Shown here in pieces: positions 9,431 through 17,181 of a stretch of 64,000 bases of DNA (position 1 is the first letter of the stretch; each line of letters begins with the position of its first letter). Both the position numbers and the translations under genes were made by a program. The notes under the pieces are model-generated. The model ran no database searches. It saw only the letters and a list, made by a program, of their open reading frames with translations, and was not told the origin of the DNA. Source of the stretch: an uncultured Sulfitobacter sp. (GTDB taxonomy: Bacteria > Pseudomonadota > Alphaproteobacteria > Rhodobacterales > Rhodobacteraceae); the NCBI GenBank assembly GCA_937928635.1, contig CALFWM010000008.1, positions 160,001 to 224,000 of the forward strand, read 5' to 3'.

Positions 9431-10122
9431 GCCCTGAAATCCTGATCGTGGATGACGATCCGCAAATCCGCAGCGTGCTGCGCATTGCGCTCAAACAGGC
9501 GGGCATGACCCCGTCCGAGGCGGGCGACGGGGCCGAGGGGCTGGCCAAGGCGCGGTCCGGTCGCTTTGATCTGATCGTGCTGGATATTGGACTGCCGGAA
9601 ATGGACGGGCTGGAGGTCTGCCGCACCCTGCGCGCCCAGGATGACACGCCTGTGCTGTTCCTCACAGCGCGCGATGATGAAATTGACCGTGTGTTGGGGT
9701 TTGAGCTGGGCGGGGATGACTACGTGACCAAACCTTTTTCGCCGCGCGAACTGGTTGCACGTATCAAAGCGATCCTGAAACGCAGTGCAGCCACCGAACC
9801 TGCAACTGCGGCAGAGTCTTTGCATCATGGCACCTTGCAGCTGGACACCGCACGTCACCAGTGCCTGATCAAAGGGGCCGCCGTTGCCCTGACCGCGCGC
9901 GAAATGGGCATTCTGAGCCATCTGATGAGCCGCCCCCATCAGGTTATCCCGCGCCCGGCCCTGACGGATGCGGTGTATGGCGCGCACATCCACGTGTCTG
10001 ACCGGACCGTTGACAGCCATCTGCGTAACCTGCGCGCCAAACTGGCAGAGGCCGGATGCGACGATGCCATCGAAACTGTGCACGGCGTTGGCATCAGGAT
10101 GGGCGCATGCCGCAACGGGTAA
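9427..10122 (+). CDS. OmpR/PhoB-family response regulator
   Basis: A 231-residue regulator with an N-terminal receiver domain and a C-terminal winged-helix DNA-binding domain. The acidic pocket is ILIVDDDPQIR, the phospho-acceptor is D53 in IVLDIGLPEMDG, and the conserved lysine is K102 in YVTKPFSPRE. The output domain has LTAREMGILSHLMSRP and RTVDSHLRNLRAKL. It overlaps the membrane protein upstream by four bases and the kinase downstream by 16, so it is the middle gene of a tight three-gene unit. Confidence 0.93.
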   Translation: MSPEILIVDDDPQIRSVLRIALKQAGMTPSEAGDGAEGLAKARSGRFDLIVLDIGLPEMDGLEVCRTLRAQDDTPVLFLTARDDEIDRVLGFELGGDDYVTKPFSPRELVARIKAILKRSAATEPATAAESLHHGTLQLDTARHQCLIKGAAVALTAREMGILSHLMSRPHQVIPRPALTDAVYGAHIHVSDRTVDSHLRNLRAKLAEAGCDDAIETVHGVGIRMGACRNG

Positions 10123-11048
10123 CGCGCAAATGGCGCCCCCCATTGGCCCTGATTGTCTGTGGCGCCATGGTGGGGATTGTCGCAGTGCCGGTGCTGGCGC
10201 TCACCTATTTTCGTGTGGCGGGTAATGTTTTGGGCTGGGGGGAAACCGCGTGGCTGATCATCTGGCTGGCGCTGATCTCTGCCGCGACGTTGGGCTATCT
10301 GCTGTGGCGGTTGGTGTTACGCCCGGTGCGGGCACTGACGGCGCATGCGCGTGACGTACGCGCGGGGCGCGCGCCCCAGCCGCCCGCACAATTCGGCACG
10401 CCAGAGTTCAGCGATCTGGGGCAAAGCATGATCGACATGGGCGAAACCCTGCAAAATCGGGCGACGGGTCTGCGCGCCTATGCCGATCATGTGACCCATG
10501 AGCTGAAATCACCGCTCACCGCAATTTCGGGCGCGGCGGAATTGCTGCAAGGGGATGTAGACCCGGAGGACAGCGCCGCCCTTGCCGCCACGATCAAAGA
10601 GGCCTCGGGCAGGATGGAACGGTTGCTGGCTGACCTGCGCCGCCATGCACAGGCGGGCCAACGCCCTGATTCTGGCAGGGTGGAGCTTTCTTTCGCCGCT
10701 ACTGGCCTTGGAGACCTTCACATCGACGTGATCCGCGATGGGACAGTGCCGATGCCGCATGATGACCTGCGTGCTGTGCTGACCCACCTTTCCCAGAACG
10801 CAGCGGCCCATGGCGCAACCAAACTGACACTTGATTGGCATGGTGCCTGTTTACACGTGCGGGACGACGGCAATGGCGTGCCCAAAGGCAATCAGGCAAG
10901 GCTTTTCGACCCGTTCTTTACCACCACCCGCGAACAGGGCGGCACCGGCATGGGGCTGGCCATTGTGCGGGCTTTGGTGGAGGCTCATGGCGCCAAGATT
11001 GTGCTGATCGATACCGCAAAAGGGGCCAGATTCGACATTACATTCTGA
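10107..11048 (+). CDS. Sensor histidine kinase
   Basis: The 313-residue membrane kinase has two transmembrane segments (about residues 11-37 and 47-70) with almost no periplasmic loop, a HAMP-like stretch (VLRPVRALTAHARDV), the H-box VTHELKSPLTA with H131, an N-box near SQNAAAHGA and G-boxes DDGNGVP and GGTGMGLAIV. With so small an external domain it probably senses through the membrane or through a partner, and the polytopic protein at 7925 is a candidate. The start ATG 10107 lies inside the regulator gene. Confidence 0.92.
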   Translation: MPQRVTRKWRPPLALIVCGAMVGIVAVPVLALTYFRVAGNVLGWGETAWLIIWLALISAATLGYLLWRLVLRPVRALTAHARDVRAGRAPQPPAQFGTPEFSDLGQSMIDMGETLQNRATGLRAYADHVTHELKSPLTAISGAAELLQGDVDPEDSAALAATIKEASGRMERLLADLRRHAQAGQRPDSGRVELSFAATGLGDLHIDVIRDGTVPMPHDDLRAVLTHLSQNAAAHGATKLTLDWHGACLHVRDDGNGVPKGNQARLFDPFFTTTREQGGTGMGLAIVRALVEAHGAKIVLIDTAKGARFDITF

Positions 11049-11068
11049 ATTTTACACTGGAATGCTTC

Positions 11069-11112
11069 TGAGAATCAGTTGCAACTGGTTGACTTGTTGA
11101 GAATCGCTCTCA
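11069..11112 (+). promoter_or_regulatory. Operator-like leader of the Mn/Zn transporter operon
   Basis: The octamer TGAGAATC occurs at 11069-11076 and again at 11098-11105. A perfect 12-base palindrome, CAGTTGCAACTG, lies at 11076-11087, and the second octamer is part of the imperfect palindrome TGAGA-N5-TCTCA (11098-11112). This ends 11 bases before the first start codon of a metal uptake operon, so a Fur-family (Mur/Zur) or MntR site is likely. Which regulator binds cannot be told from sequence alone. Confidence 0.5.
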
Positions 11113-11123
11113 TATTGGAGGGT

Positions 11124-12098
11124 ATGGACACACTACGTCTCAAAACAACGCGTCGATCACTCTTGCTGGGTGGTATGGCGATGATCGCAACGGCCCCGAT
11201 GGTGCGGGCCCAATCCCGCCTGCAGGTTGTGGCGACCACAGGTATGATTGCGGATGCCGCCCGCCGTGTCGGGGGCGATCTGGTAGAGGTGCGCGCCTTG
11301 ATGGGGCCGGGCATTGACCCGCATGGGTATCGCCAGACCCGGAGTGACATCGTTGCCATGACCCGCGCTGATCTGGTGCTGTGGCACGGCCTCTATCTTG
11401 AGGCGCAGATGGAACGCTTTTTTGAAGACCTGAGTAAAAAACGCACGGTTGTGGCCGTAGCCGAAGGGTTGGACAAGGACACATTGCTGAGCCATGCGGA
11501 TTATGACGGGCGCTTTGACCCGCATGTCTGGATGGATCCGAATGTCTGGAGCGACGTGGTTGCCGAAATCGGCCAGACCCTTGCACAGGCCCTGCCCAGC
11601 GACGCGACGGCGATCATAGAAAACACCAAGGACTATCAGACCGAGCTTGCCGCACTGGGTGCCTATGCGCAGGATGCTGTCGCCAAAATCCCGCAAGAGG
11701 CGTGCGTGCTGGTCACCGCCCATGACGCCTTTAGCTATTTTGGCAAAGGCTACGGGTTTGACGTGATCGGCATTCAAGGTATCTCAACAGCCTCTGAGGC
11801 CGGGCTGAACCGGATATCGCAGATCGTCGATACCTTGGTCGCGCGCGACATCCGCGCTGTATTTGTCGAAACCTCGGTGTCTGATCGTAACATGCGCGCC
11901 CTGATCGAAGGGGCGGCGGCGCAGGGCCACACGGTCACCATTGGCGGGTCGCTCTATAGTGACGCCATGGGCGAAGAGGGCACCTATGAGGGCAGCTACA
12001 TCGGCATGATTGATCACAACGTCACCACCATCGCCCGTGCGCTGGGGGCCGATCTGGCACCCGGTGGCATGTCCGGCAATCTCGCGCAGGGAAGCTGA
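11124..12098 (+). CDS. Mn/Zn ABC transporter substrate-binding protein
   Basis: The 324-residue protein has a signal sequence with a twin-arginine-like RRSLLLGGMAMIATAPMVRA and the ZnuA/PsaA (cluster A-I) fold. Metal-ligand regions are visible: IDPHGYRQTRSD, DPHVWMDPNVW, a histidine in VTAHDAFSYFGKGYGF and an aspartate in YIGMIDHNV. The loop between the first ligands lacks the long His-rich insertion common in zinc-specific ZnuA, which favours manganese, but this is only suggestive. ATG 11124 is preceded by TTGGAGG. It is the first gene of a four-gene operon. Confidence 0.9.
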   Translation: MDTLRLKTTRRSLLLGGMAMIATAPMVRAQSRLQVVATTGMIADAARRVGGDLVEVRALMGPGIDPHGYRQTRSDIVAMTRADLVLWHGLYLEAQMERFFEDLSKKRTVVAVAEGLDKDTLLSHADYDGRFDPHVWMDPNVWSDVVAEIGQTLAQALPSDATAIIENTKDYQTELAALGAYAQDAVAKIPQEACVLVTAHDAFSYFGKGYGFDVIGIQGISTASEAGLNRISQIVDTLVARDIRAVFVETSVSDRNMRALIEGAAAQGHTVTIGGSLYSDAMGEEGTYEGSYIGMIDHNVTTIARALGADLAPGGMSGNLAQGS

Positions 12099-12099
12099 T

Positions 12100-12909
12100 A
12101 TGAGCCTTGAACTTGCAACGCACAATGGGAACTCAGCCGAGGAAGCCACACGCGCATCCAGCCCGCTGGCGATCCGCGGGATGACAGTGTCTTACGGCCA
12201 AAAGCCAGCGGTGTTCAGCGTGGATATGACCGTTGAACCGGGCAAGATGACGGCCATCATTGGCCCGAACGGGGCGGGTAAATCGACGCTTCTCAAGGCC
12301 GCACTTGGCATTCTGAAGCCCCTGGCGGGCACGACAACTGTATTTGGTCACTCCGTACACACGCAGCGGGACCGCATCGCCTATGTGCCACAGCGCGCCT
12401 CTGTTGACTGGGATTTCCCGACCCGGGTGATTGATGTGGTGCTGATGGGGCTTTACCCGCAGCTGGGCCTGCTGGGCCGCGTACGCTCGCAGCACCGTTC
12501 AAAAGCGCAGGCCTGTCTGGCCCGCGTTGGCATGGAAGATTTTGCCACCCGTCAAATCGGTCAGCTTTCTGGTGGCCAGCAGCAACGGGTGTTTCTGGCG
12601 CGTGCCTTGGCGCAGGAGGCGGACCTGTATCTGCTGGATGAACCCTTTGCCGGGGTGGATGCCGCCACCGAAAAGGCGATCATCAACGTGCTCAAGGACC
12701 TGCGCGATGCAGGCAAAACCGTTGTTGCCGTGCACCACGATCTGTCCACGGTCGCAGAATATTTCGACAACGTCTTTTTCATAAACACCCGCCGTGTTGC
12801 CGAGGGGCCGGTTGCCACGACGTTCGACGATACCAACCTGCAAAGCGCCTATGGCGGACGGCTGGGCGGCGCGCAAATGGATGCCCTGCGCCCCGTGCAT
12901 ACAGGCTAA
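12100..12909 (+). CDS. Mn/Zn ABC transporter ATP-binding protein
   Basis: A 269-residue ATPase that powers the uptake system. Walker A is GPNGAGKST, the Q-loop VPQRASVDWDFP, the signature LSGGQQQR, Walker B LYLLDEPFAG and the switch histidine in VAVHHDLSTV. The RASVDWDFP segment is typical of the manganese/zinc cluster. ATG 12100 starts directly after the binding-protein stop (12096-12098) and is preferred to upstream in-frame codons inside that gene. Confidence 0.93.
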   Translation: MSLELATHNGNSAEEATRASSPLAIRGMTVSYGQKPAVFSVDMTVEPGKMTAIIGPNGAGKSTLLKAALGILKPLAGTTTVFGHSVHTQRDRIAYVPQRASVDWDFPTRVIDVVLMGLYPQLGLLGRVRSQHRSKAQACLARVGMEDFATRQIGQLSGGQQQRVFLARALAQEADLYLLDEPFAGVDAATEKAIINVLKDLRDAGKTVVAVHHDLSTVAEYFDNVFFINTRRVAEGPVATTFDDTNLQSAYGGRLGGAQMDALRPVHTG

Positions 12910-12912
12910 GCC

Positions 12913-14118
12913 ATGATCACCGACGCCCTGCTGCTGCAACTGGGGTACAACGCGACCCTTGTAACACTGGGGGCTGCCTTGCTGGGCATGGCCGCTGGGG
13001 TTGGCGGCACATTCTTGTTCTTGCGCAAGCGCGCACTGGTCAGTGATGCCATCAGCCATGCCACGCTGCCCGGTGTTGCGCTTGCATTTATGGTGATGGT
13101 CGCGCTGGGCGGTGATGGCCGCAATCTGGTGGGGTTGCTTAGTGGTGCTGCGCTGTCTGCGGCGGCGGGGTTGTTGGTTGTCTCCTGGCTGTCGACACGT
13201 ACACGGCTGGCCGAAGACGCGGCAATTGGCTCGGTTTTGTCGGTCTTTTTCGGCTTTGGCATCGTGCTGTTGACTGTCATCCAGACCATGAGCGCGGGAC
13301 GTCAGGCGGGTCTGGAGGGTTTCCTGTTGGGCTCCACCGCAGGCATGCTGCGCGCAGATGCATTGGTGATTGCCTTTTCAGCGGCGGCAACGCTGGCCTT
13401 GGTGCTGATCTTGCGCCGTCCTTTGACATTGGCGAGCTTTGATCCCGATTTCGCAACCTCCACGGGCCAAAACGTCACCCGCACAGACCTGGCCATGATG
13501 GGTCTGGTGCTGGCGGTCACGGTGGTTGGGCTGAAAATTGTGGGGCTGATTCTGATTGTCGCTTTGCTGATCATCCCGCCGGTCACCGCACGGTTCTGGA
13601 CGGATCGAACAGACCGTGTGGTGTTGATTTCCGGCCTTGTGGGTGGCGTGTCGGCCTATGTGGGCGCGTCGATGTCGGCGGCCCTGCCTGACATGCCGAC
13701 GGGGCCGATCATTGTGCTGGTGGGCTTTGCGCTGTTTGTTGTCTCCCTTTTGCTGGCACCGGGGCGGGGTGTTGTCTCTGCCGTGCTGCGCCATCGTGCC
13801 TACCAGCGGCAGGTGCATTTGCGGCAGGGGTTGCTGGCGCTTGCCCATGGGCAGCCGATCTATGAACGTATGACTTTGCGCCTGTTGCGCAGGCAGGGAT
13901 GGGCCTTGCCCGACGGAGTCGCCACGCCTGACGGGCGGGGGCGCGCCACCCGCGCGCTGCGCGACGAAACCCGCTGGCAGGTCATCCGCAGCGATCCGGG
14001 ATTTGAGGCGGCGGCGGCACTTTATGACGGTCTGACGCCAATCGAAACCGTGCTGACGCCCGACCAGATCGTCGAAGTGGACAGCCGTATCATGGCACGC
14101 AGCGAGGTGTCGGCGTGA
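12913..14118 (+). CDS. Mn/Zn ABC transporter permease (ABC-3 family) with long C-terminal tail
   Basis: The first 290 residues hold eight or so membrane helices with the ABC-3 signatures RKRALVSDAISHATLPGVAL and IVGLILIVALLIIPPVTA. About 110 soluble residues follow (from RHRAYQRQVHLRQG to the end), which ordinary permeases lack. The tail has HGQPIYERMTLRLLRRQG and could be a small winged-helix-like cytosolic domain; longer MntC/SitC-type permeases show a similar extension. Its function is unknown. It overlaps the next permease by four bases (GTGA). Confidence 0.9.
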   Translation: MITDALLLQLGYNATLVTLGAALLGMAAGVGGTFLFLRKRALVSDAISHATLPGVALAFMVMVALGGDGRNLVGLLSGAALSAAAGLLVVSWLSTRTRLAEDAAIGSVLSVFFGFGIVLLTVIQTMSAGRQAGLEGFLLGSTAGMLRADALVIAFSAAATLALVLILRRPLTLASFDPDFATSTGQNVTRTDLAMMGLVLAVTVVGLKIVGLILIVALLIIPPVTARFWTDRTDRVVLISGLVGGVSAYVGASMSAALPDMPTGPIIVLVGFALFVVSLLLAPGRGVVSAVLRHRAYQRQVHLRQGLLALAHGQPIYERMTLRLLRRQGWALPDGVATPDGRGRATRALRDETRWQVIRSDPGFEAAAALYDGLTPIETVLTPDQIVEVDSRIMARSEVSA

Positions 14119-15044
14119 GCGGCGAGGAATTTGTCTCCCTCAGCCTTGTGCCTTTGCTGACCGGCATTTTTGTGGCTGTGGCCTGTGCCCTGCCGGGGAA
14201 CTTTCTGGTGCTGCGTCGTCAGGCGCTGATTGGCGATGCCATCAGCCATGTGGTGTTGCCGGGCATTGTTGTGGCCTTTCTGATCACGGGTGTGGTCAGT
14301 ACCTGGCCGATGCTGCTGGGCGCGGCAGCGGCGGCGGTTGTGGCCGTCATCAGTATCGAGGCTGTGCGCAGGTTGGGCCAGATTGAGGCAGGTGCCGCAA
14401 TGGGCGTGATTTTCACCGCGATGTTTGCGGGCGGTGTGTTGCTGTTGGAGCAATCGGACACGTCCTCGGTGCATCTGGATGTGGAACACGCGCTTTATGG
14501 CAATCTGGAAAGCCTGATTTGGTTGGATGCGACGGGCTGGTCCTCGCTCTGGGACATAGAGGCGCTGGCCGGGTTGCCGGTTGAACTTCCCCGCATGGCC
14601 TTAACGTTTGTGGGTGTTGCGCTGTTCATCGCGCTGTTCTGGCGTCCCCTGAAAATCAGTACATTTGACGAAGGGTTTGCGCGCACCATCGGTATGCGCA
14701 CGGCCCCACTGGGGCTGGCGCTGGTGATCGTCGCGGCGATAGCGGCTGTCGCTGCCTTTGACGCTGTGGGCAGTATCATTGTGATTGCCATGTTCATTTG
14801 CCCACCTGCGGCGGCGCGCCTGATGACCAACCGGTTGGAGCATCAGGTGGCGTGGTCCGTCCTGTTTGCGACGTTTTCGGCTGTGTTGGGGTACGTCCTT
14901 GCGGGCTATGGGCCGCTTTGGATTGGATTTGCTGATTCCGTTTCTGCCGCGGGCATGATCGCCACGGTTTCCGGGGCGGTGTTGGGTGCGACAGCGGTGT
15001 TTGGTCCCCACAGATTGCGCGGCGCGCAAACATCCATAGGTTGA
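14115..15044 (+). CDS. Mn/Zn ABC transporter permease (ABC-3 family), second subunit
   Basis: A 309-residue permease starting with GTG 14115 inside the stop region of the previous gene. It has RRQALIGDAISHVVLPGIVVAF and VGSIIVIAMFICPPAAARL, the two family signatures, and no C-terminal extension. Together with its partner it forms a heterodimeric channel; operons with two different permeases are typical of manganese (SitABCD/MntABCD) systems, which again favours manganese. The operon ends here. Confidence 0.92.
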   Translation: MSGEEFVSLSLVPLLTGIFVAVACALPGNFLVLRRQALIGDAISHVVLPGIVVAFLITGVVSTWPMLLGAAAAAVVAVISIEAVRRLGQIEAGAAMGVIFTAMFAGGVLLLEQSDTSSVHLDVEHALYGNLESLIWLDATGWSSLWDIEALAGLPVELPRMALTFVGVALFIALFWRPLKISTFDEGFARTIGMRTAPLGLALVIVAAIAAVAAFDAVGSIIVIAMFICPPAAARLMTNRLEHQVAWSVLFATFSAVLGYVLAGYGPLWIGFADSVSAAGMIATVSGAVLGATAVFGPHRLRGAQTSIG

Positions 15045-15338
15045 TATTTTCCAATACCTTCGAGTTATGGGTTGTGACCATTTCGCTTTGGTCGCCACCT
15101 GAAAATCTATAAAACGCCAACGTGTCTCCGGTATTTCGACGGGTCTTTGCGGATTGCCCCACAACCAAGGCGCGAACCACTAAAAAAGTTTCCAATGATT
15201 CTCGGAATATCCCTCAGGTGATTCGTTTTTGCTTTGACGAGCGAATCGCCCTTGGCATATATGTAGCCCTACTAACCACGGTTGCGCCGCTCACTTGTAT
15301 GCGTATCGACATTTAGTGGGCGTCTGGGGGACGAGTAG
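15045..15338. other. Intergenic region without recognised gene
   Basis: These 294 bases are less GC-rich than the flanking genes and contain no ORF with family resemblance on either strand. Nothing like an RNA gene was recognised. They presumably hold the promoter of the rhodanese-like/LysM pair and the end of the metal operon transcript, but no clear terminator hairpin with a T-run was found. Confidence 0.5.
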
Positions 15339-15959
15339 ATGAATAAGTGGACCGCAATTTGTGCGGTAGCCGTTGGATTTTATGCATCCACAGGCTTCGC
15401 ACAGGAACAGGCATTAGAGGCAAAAGCGTCATTTATTTTCAATGGCGAGCAAATTCTGATCAGCCGAGACACGGACAATGCCGCGCACTATGCCGCAGCG
15501 TTTGCAGGCGTCAATGGCACATGCGGGGCACCCTGCATCGCACCGATGAAGGTGGCGGCAAATGTACCGACGCTGGGCGAAACAGAAGTTCTGTCTTTTC
15601 TGGTAGATGAAGTCGCCAACAGCACAGGTCTGTTGATTGATGCGCGCATGCCGCAAGACCGCGCGCAGGGGTTCATCCCGGGCAGCGTGAACTTGCCCTA
15701 TGCAACGCTGGATTCGGGCACTGCCTTTGTCACCGAAATTTTCACAGCACTTGGCGCGCGGACACTTAATGGCGCGTTCAGCTTTGCGGATGCGCAATCC
15801 TTGCTGGTGTATGACACAGGGCCCAGCACAGATGATGCCGGGCGATTGGTCAAAAACCTGCTGGCCGCAGGATATCCGGCAGAAAAAATCAAATATTACC
15901 GAGGCGGCATGCAAGTGTGGGCAGTCCTTGGATTTAGCATTGAAAGTTCAGGATCATGA
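15339..15959 (+). CDS. Secreted rhodanese-like domain protein without catalytic cysteine
   Basis: The 206-residue product has a signal peptide (MNKWTAICAVAVGFYASTGFA) and a rhodanese-like domain from about residue 80: LLIDARMPQDRAQGFIPGSVNLPYATLD matches the conserved aspartate-arginine and GSxNLP region. At the active-site loop the sequence is LLVYDTGPSTDD where active enzymes have a cysteine, so sulfurtransferase activity is unlikely. Two cysteines in GTCGAPCIAP (about 62-66) could form a disulfide. It overlaps the following LysM gene by four bases, suggesting a shared envelope function. Confidence 0.8.
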   Translation: MNKWTAICAVAVGFYASTGFAQEQALEAKASFIFNGEQILISRDTDNAAHYAAAFAGVNGTCGAPCIAPMKVAANVPTLGETEVLSFLVDEVANSTGLLIDARMPQDRAQGFIPGSVNLPYATLDSGTAFVTEIFTALGARTLNGAFSFADAQSLLVYDTGPSTDDAGRLVKNLLAAGYPAEKIKYYRGGMQVWAVLGFSIESSGS

Positions 15960-17032
15960 CAAAGAAATATCGAAAAGATCCAACAAAACCCAGCATCACG
16001 TTTGACAACTATGTGATCCCCGAAACGGTAAAAGAGCAGCGCCCTGTCTCTGCCGCGCCCTTCGGGGCAATTTTTGGCGATGAGGCAAAGCCGCTGGTGT
16101 CTCCGATGGTTGTTTCGACCGGCATTATCGTTTCATTGACCTTTTTGCTGGGTGTTTTGACAACCTTGTACTTTACCAAAGGTTCGGTGGAGGCCGCCGC
16201 GCCGGCCAAAGAACAACCCATAACAACGCAAGCAACAGAGACCTATGCGATGGCCGCCGTTGACGCGACAGAGGTTCTGGCCGCGCAAGGAGCAGCGGAG
16301 CTTGACCCCGCCAAGGCACTGGCGCGTGTGGTAAATGCCAGCCTCGAACAGGATGTCACACGGCAGGACGGGACAGATTTGATCACACCAACCGGGGCGA
16401 TGTCGCGTCCCAACCCATCAGAACTCAGCATGACGGAGATCTTGCTGGGGCTGTCGCCCACCCGCAGCAAGGGCAGTCTGGATGGGGCGGGCAAAGACGT
16501 CAAAGGCAGCCAGACGATCCTGAACCGGGACAAGCTGCGCATTCTGAAAGAAGGCGTTTTGTCCGGGGACTACACCGTCAAAACCGTCAAACGTCATGGC
16601 AAAAACCGCCTGTGTCTGCGTATGCCAGCGCTGAACGTGTCGCAGGACGAAGCCGCAGATTTGCTGCGTGAGGCCGCCGCGCGTGGTGAAATCGAATTGC
16701 CAGAGGCACTCGCTACCGCCGATGGTGACTTTGACGCCGATACACTGATCTTTAACCTTGTACAGACGTCGTTGGCCAATGACGGCACGGAGGAAGGCAT
16801 CCGCGCCGCAAAAGAGATGAGCCGCCGTGCCTTTGCCGCCTCCAACGCCAAGACCAGCAAGGTCAAGGGCGAGCGGATTTACGAAGTTGTTGCCGGTGAC
16901 AGCCTTGCCTACCTGTCGTTGCAGTTTTACGGCCAGCCGAGTGCCTATCTCAGGATTTTCGAGGCAAACCGGAACATCCTCAAGTCTCCTGATAAGATAC
17001 AGGTTGGCCAGCGTCTAATAATCCCCGGATAA
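15956..17032 (+). CDS. Membrane-anchored protein with C-terminal LysM domain
   Basis: A 358-residue protein with a cytosolic N-terminus of about 50 residues, one transmembrane helix (about 51-73, VVSTGIIVSLTFLLGVLTTLYF) and a long exported part. The last 50 residues are a LysM peptidoglycan-binding motif (YEVVAGDSLAYLSLQFYGQPSAYLRIFEANRNIL... QVGQRLIIPG). The middle (RDKLRILKEGVLSGDYTVKTVKRHGKNRLCLRMP) has no family I recognise. The ATGA overlap with the rhodanese-like gene suggests the two act together at the cell wall. Confidence 0.8.
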   Translation: MTKKYRKDPTKPSITFDNYVIPETVKEQRPVSAAPFGAIFGDEAKPLVSPMVVSTGIIVSLTFLLGVLTTLYFTKGSVEAAAPAKEQPITTQATETYAMAAVDATEVLAAQGAAELDPAKALARVVNASLEQDVTRQDGTDLITPTGAMSRPNPSELSMTEILLGLSPTRSKGSLDGAGKDVKGSQTILNRDKLRILKEGVLSGDYTVKTVKRHGKNRLCLRMPALNVSQDEAADLLREAAARGEIELPEALATADGDFDADTLIFNLVQTSLANDGTEEGIRAAKEMSRRAFAASNAKTSKVKGERIYEVVAGDSLAYLSLQFYGQPSAYLRIFEANRNILKSPDKIQVGQRLIIPG

Positions 17033-17041
17033 TAATAAACA

Positions 17042-17106
17042 CAGTCGCAGCTGCCATCTGGCATCGGGCCGCCCTTGTCTGGGGTGGCCCGATTGTTTTG
17101 CGACTG
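17042..17106 (+). terminator. Nested hairpin terminator after the LysM gene
   Basis: ATCGGGCC (17063-17070) pairs with GGCCCGAT (17086-17093) and is followed by TGTTTT. An outer stem CAGTCGCA (17042-17049) with TGCGACTG (17099-17106) encloses it, so two mutually compatible stems flank the T-run. It begins nine bases after the LysM stop codon. Confidence 0.7.
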
Positions 17107-17181
17107 GCGGTGCGAAATACCTGTGGATAATCGCCCTAGACTGCTGGCGGAATGCGCGGCAGATATGCTAGGTTTAGCGCC

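Noticed and set aside
17118..17130. DnaA-box-like TGTGGATAA upstream of mutL
   Set aside because: A lone nine-base match without AT-rich or repeated context is expected by chance.
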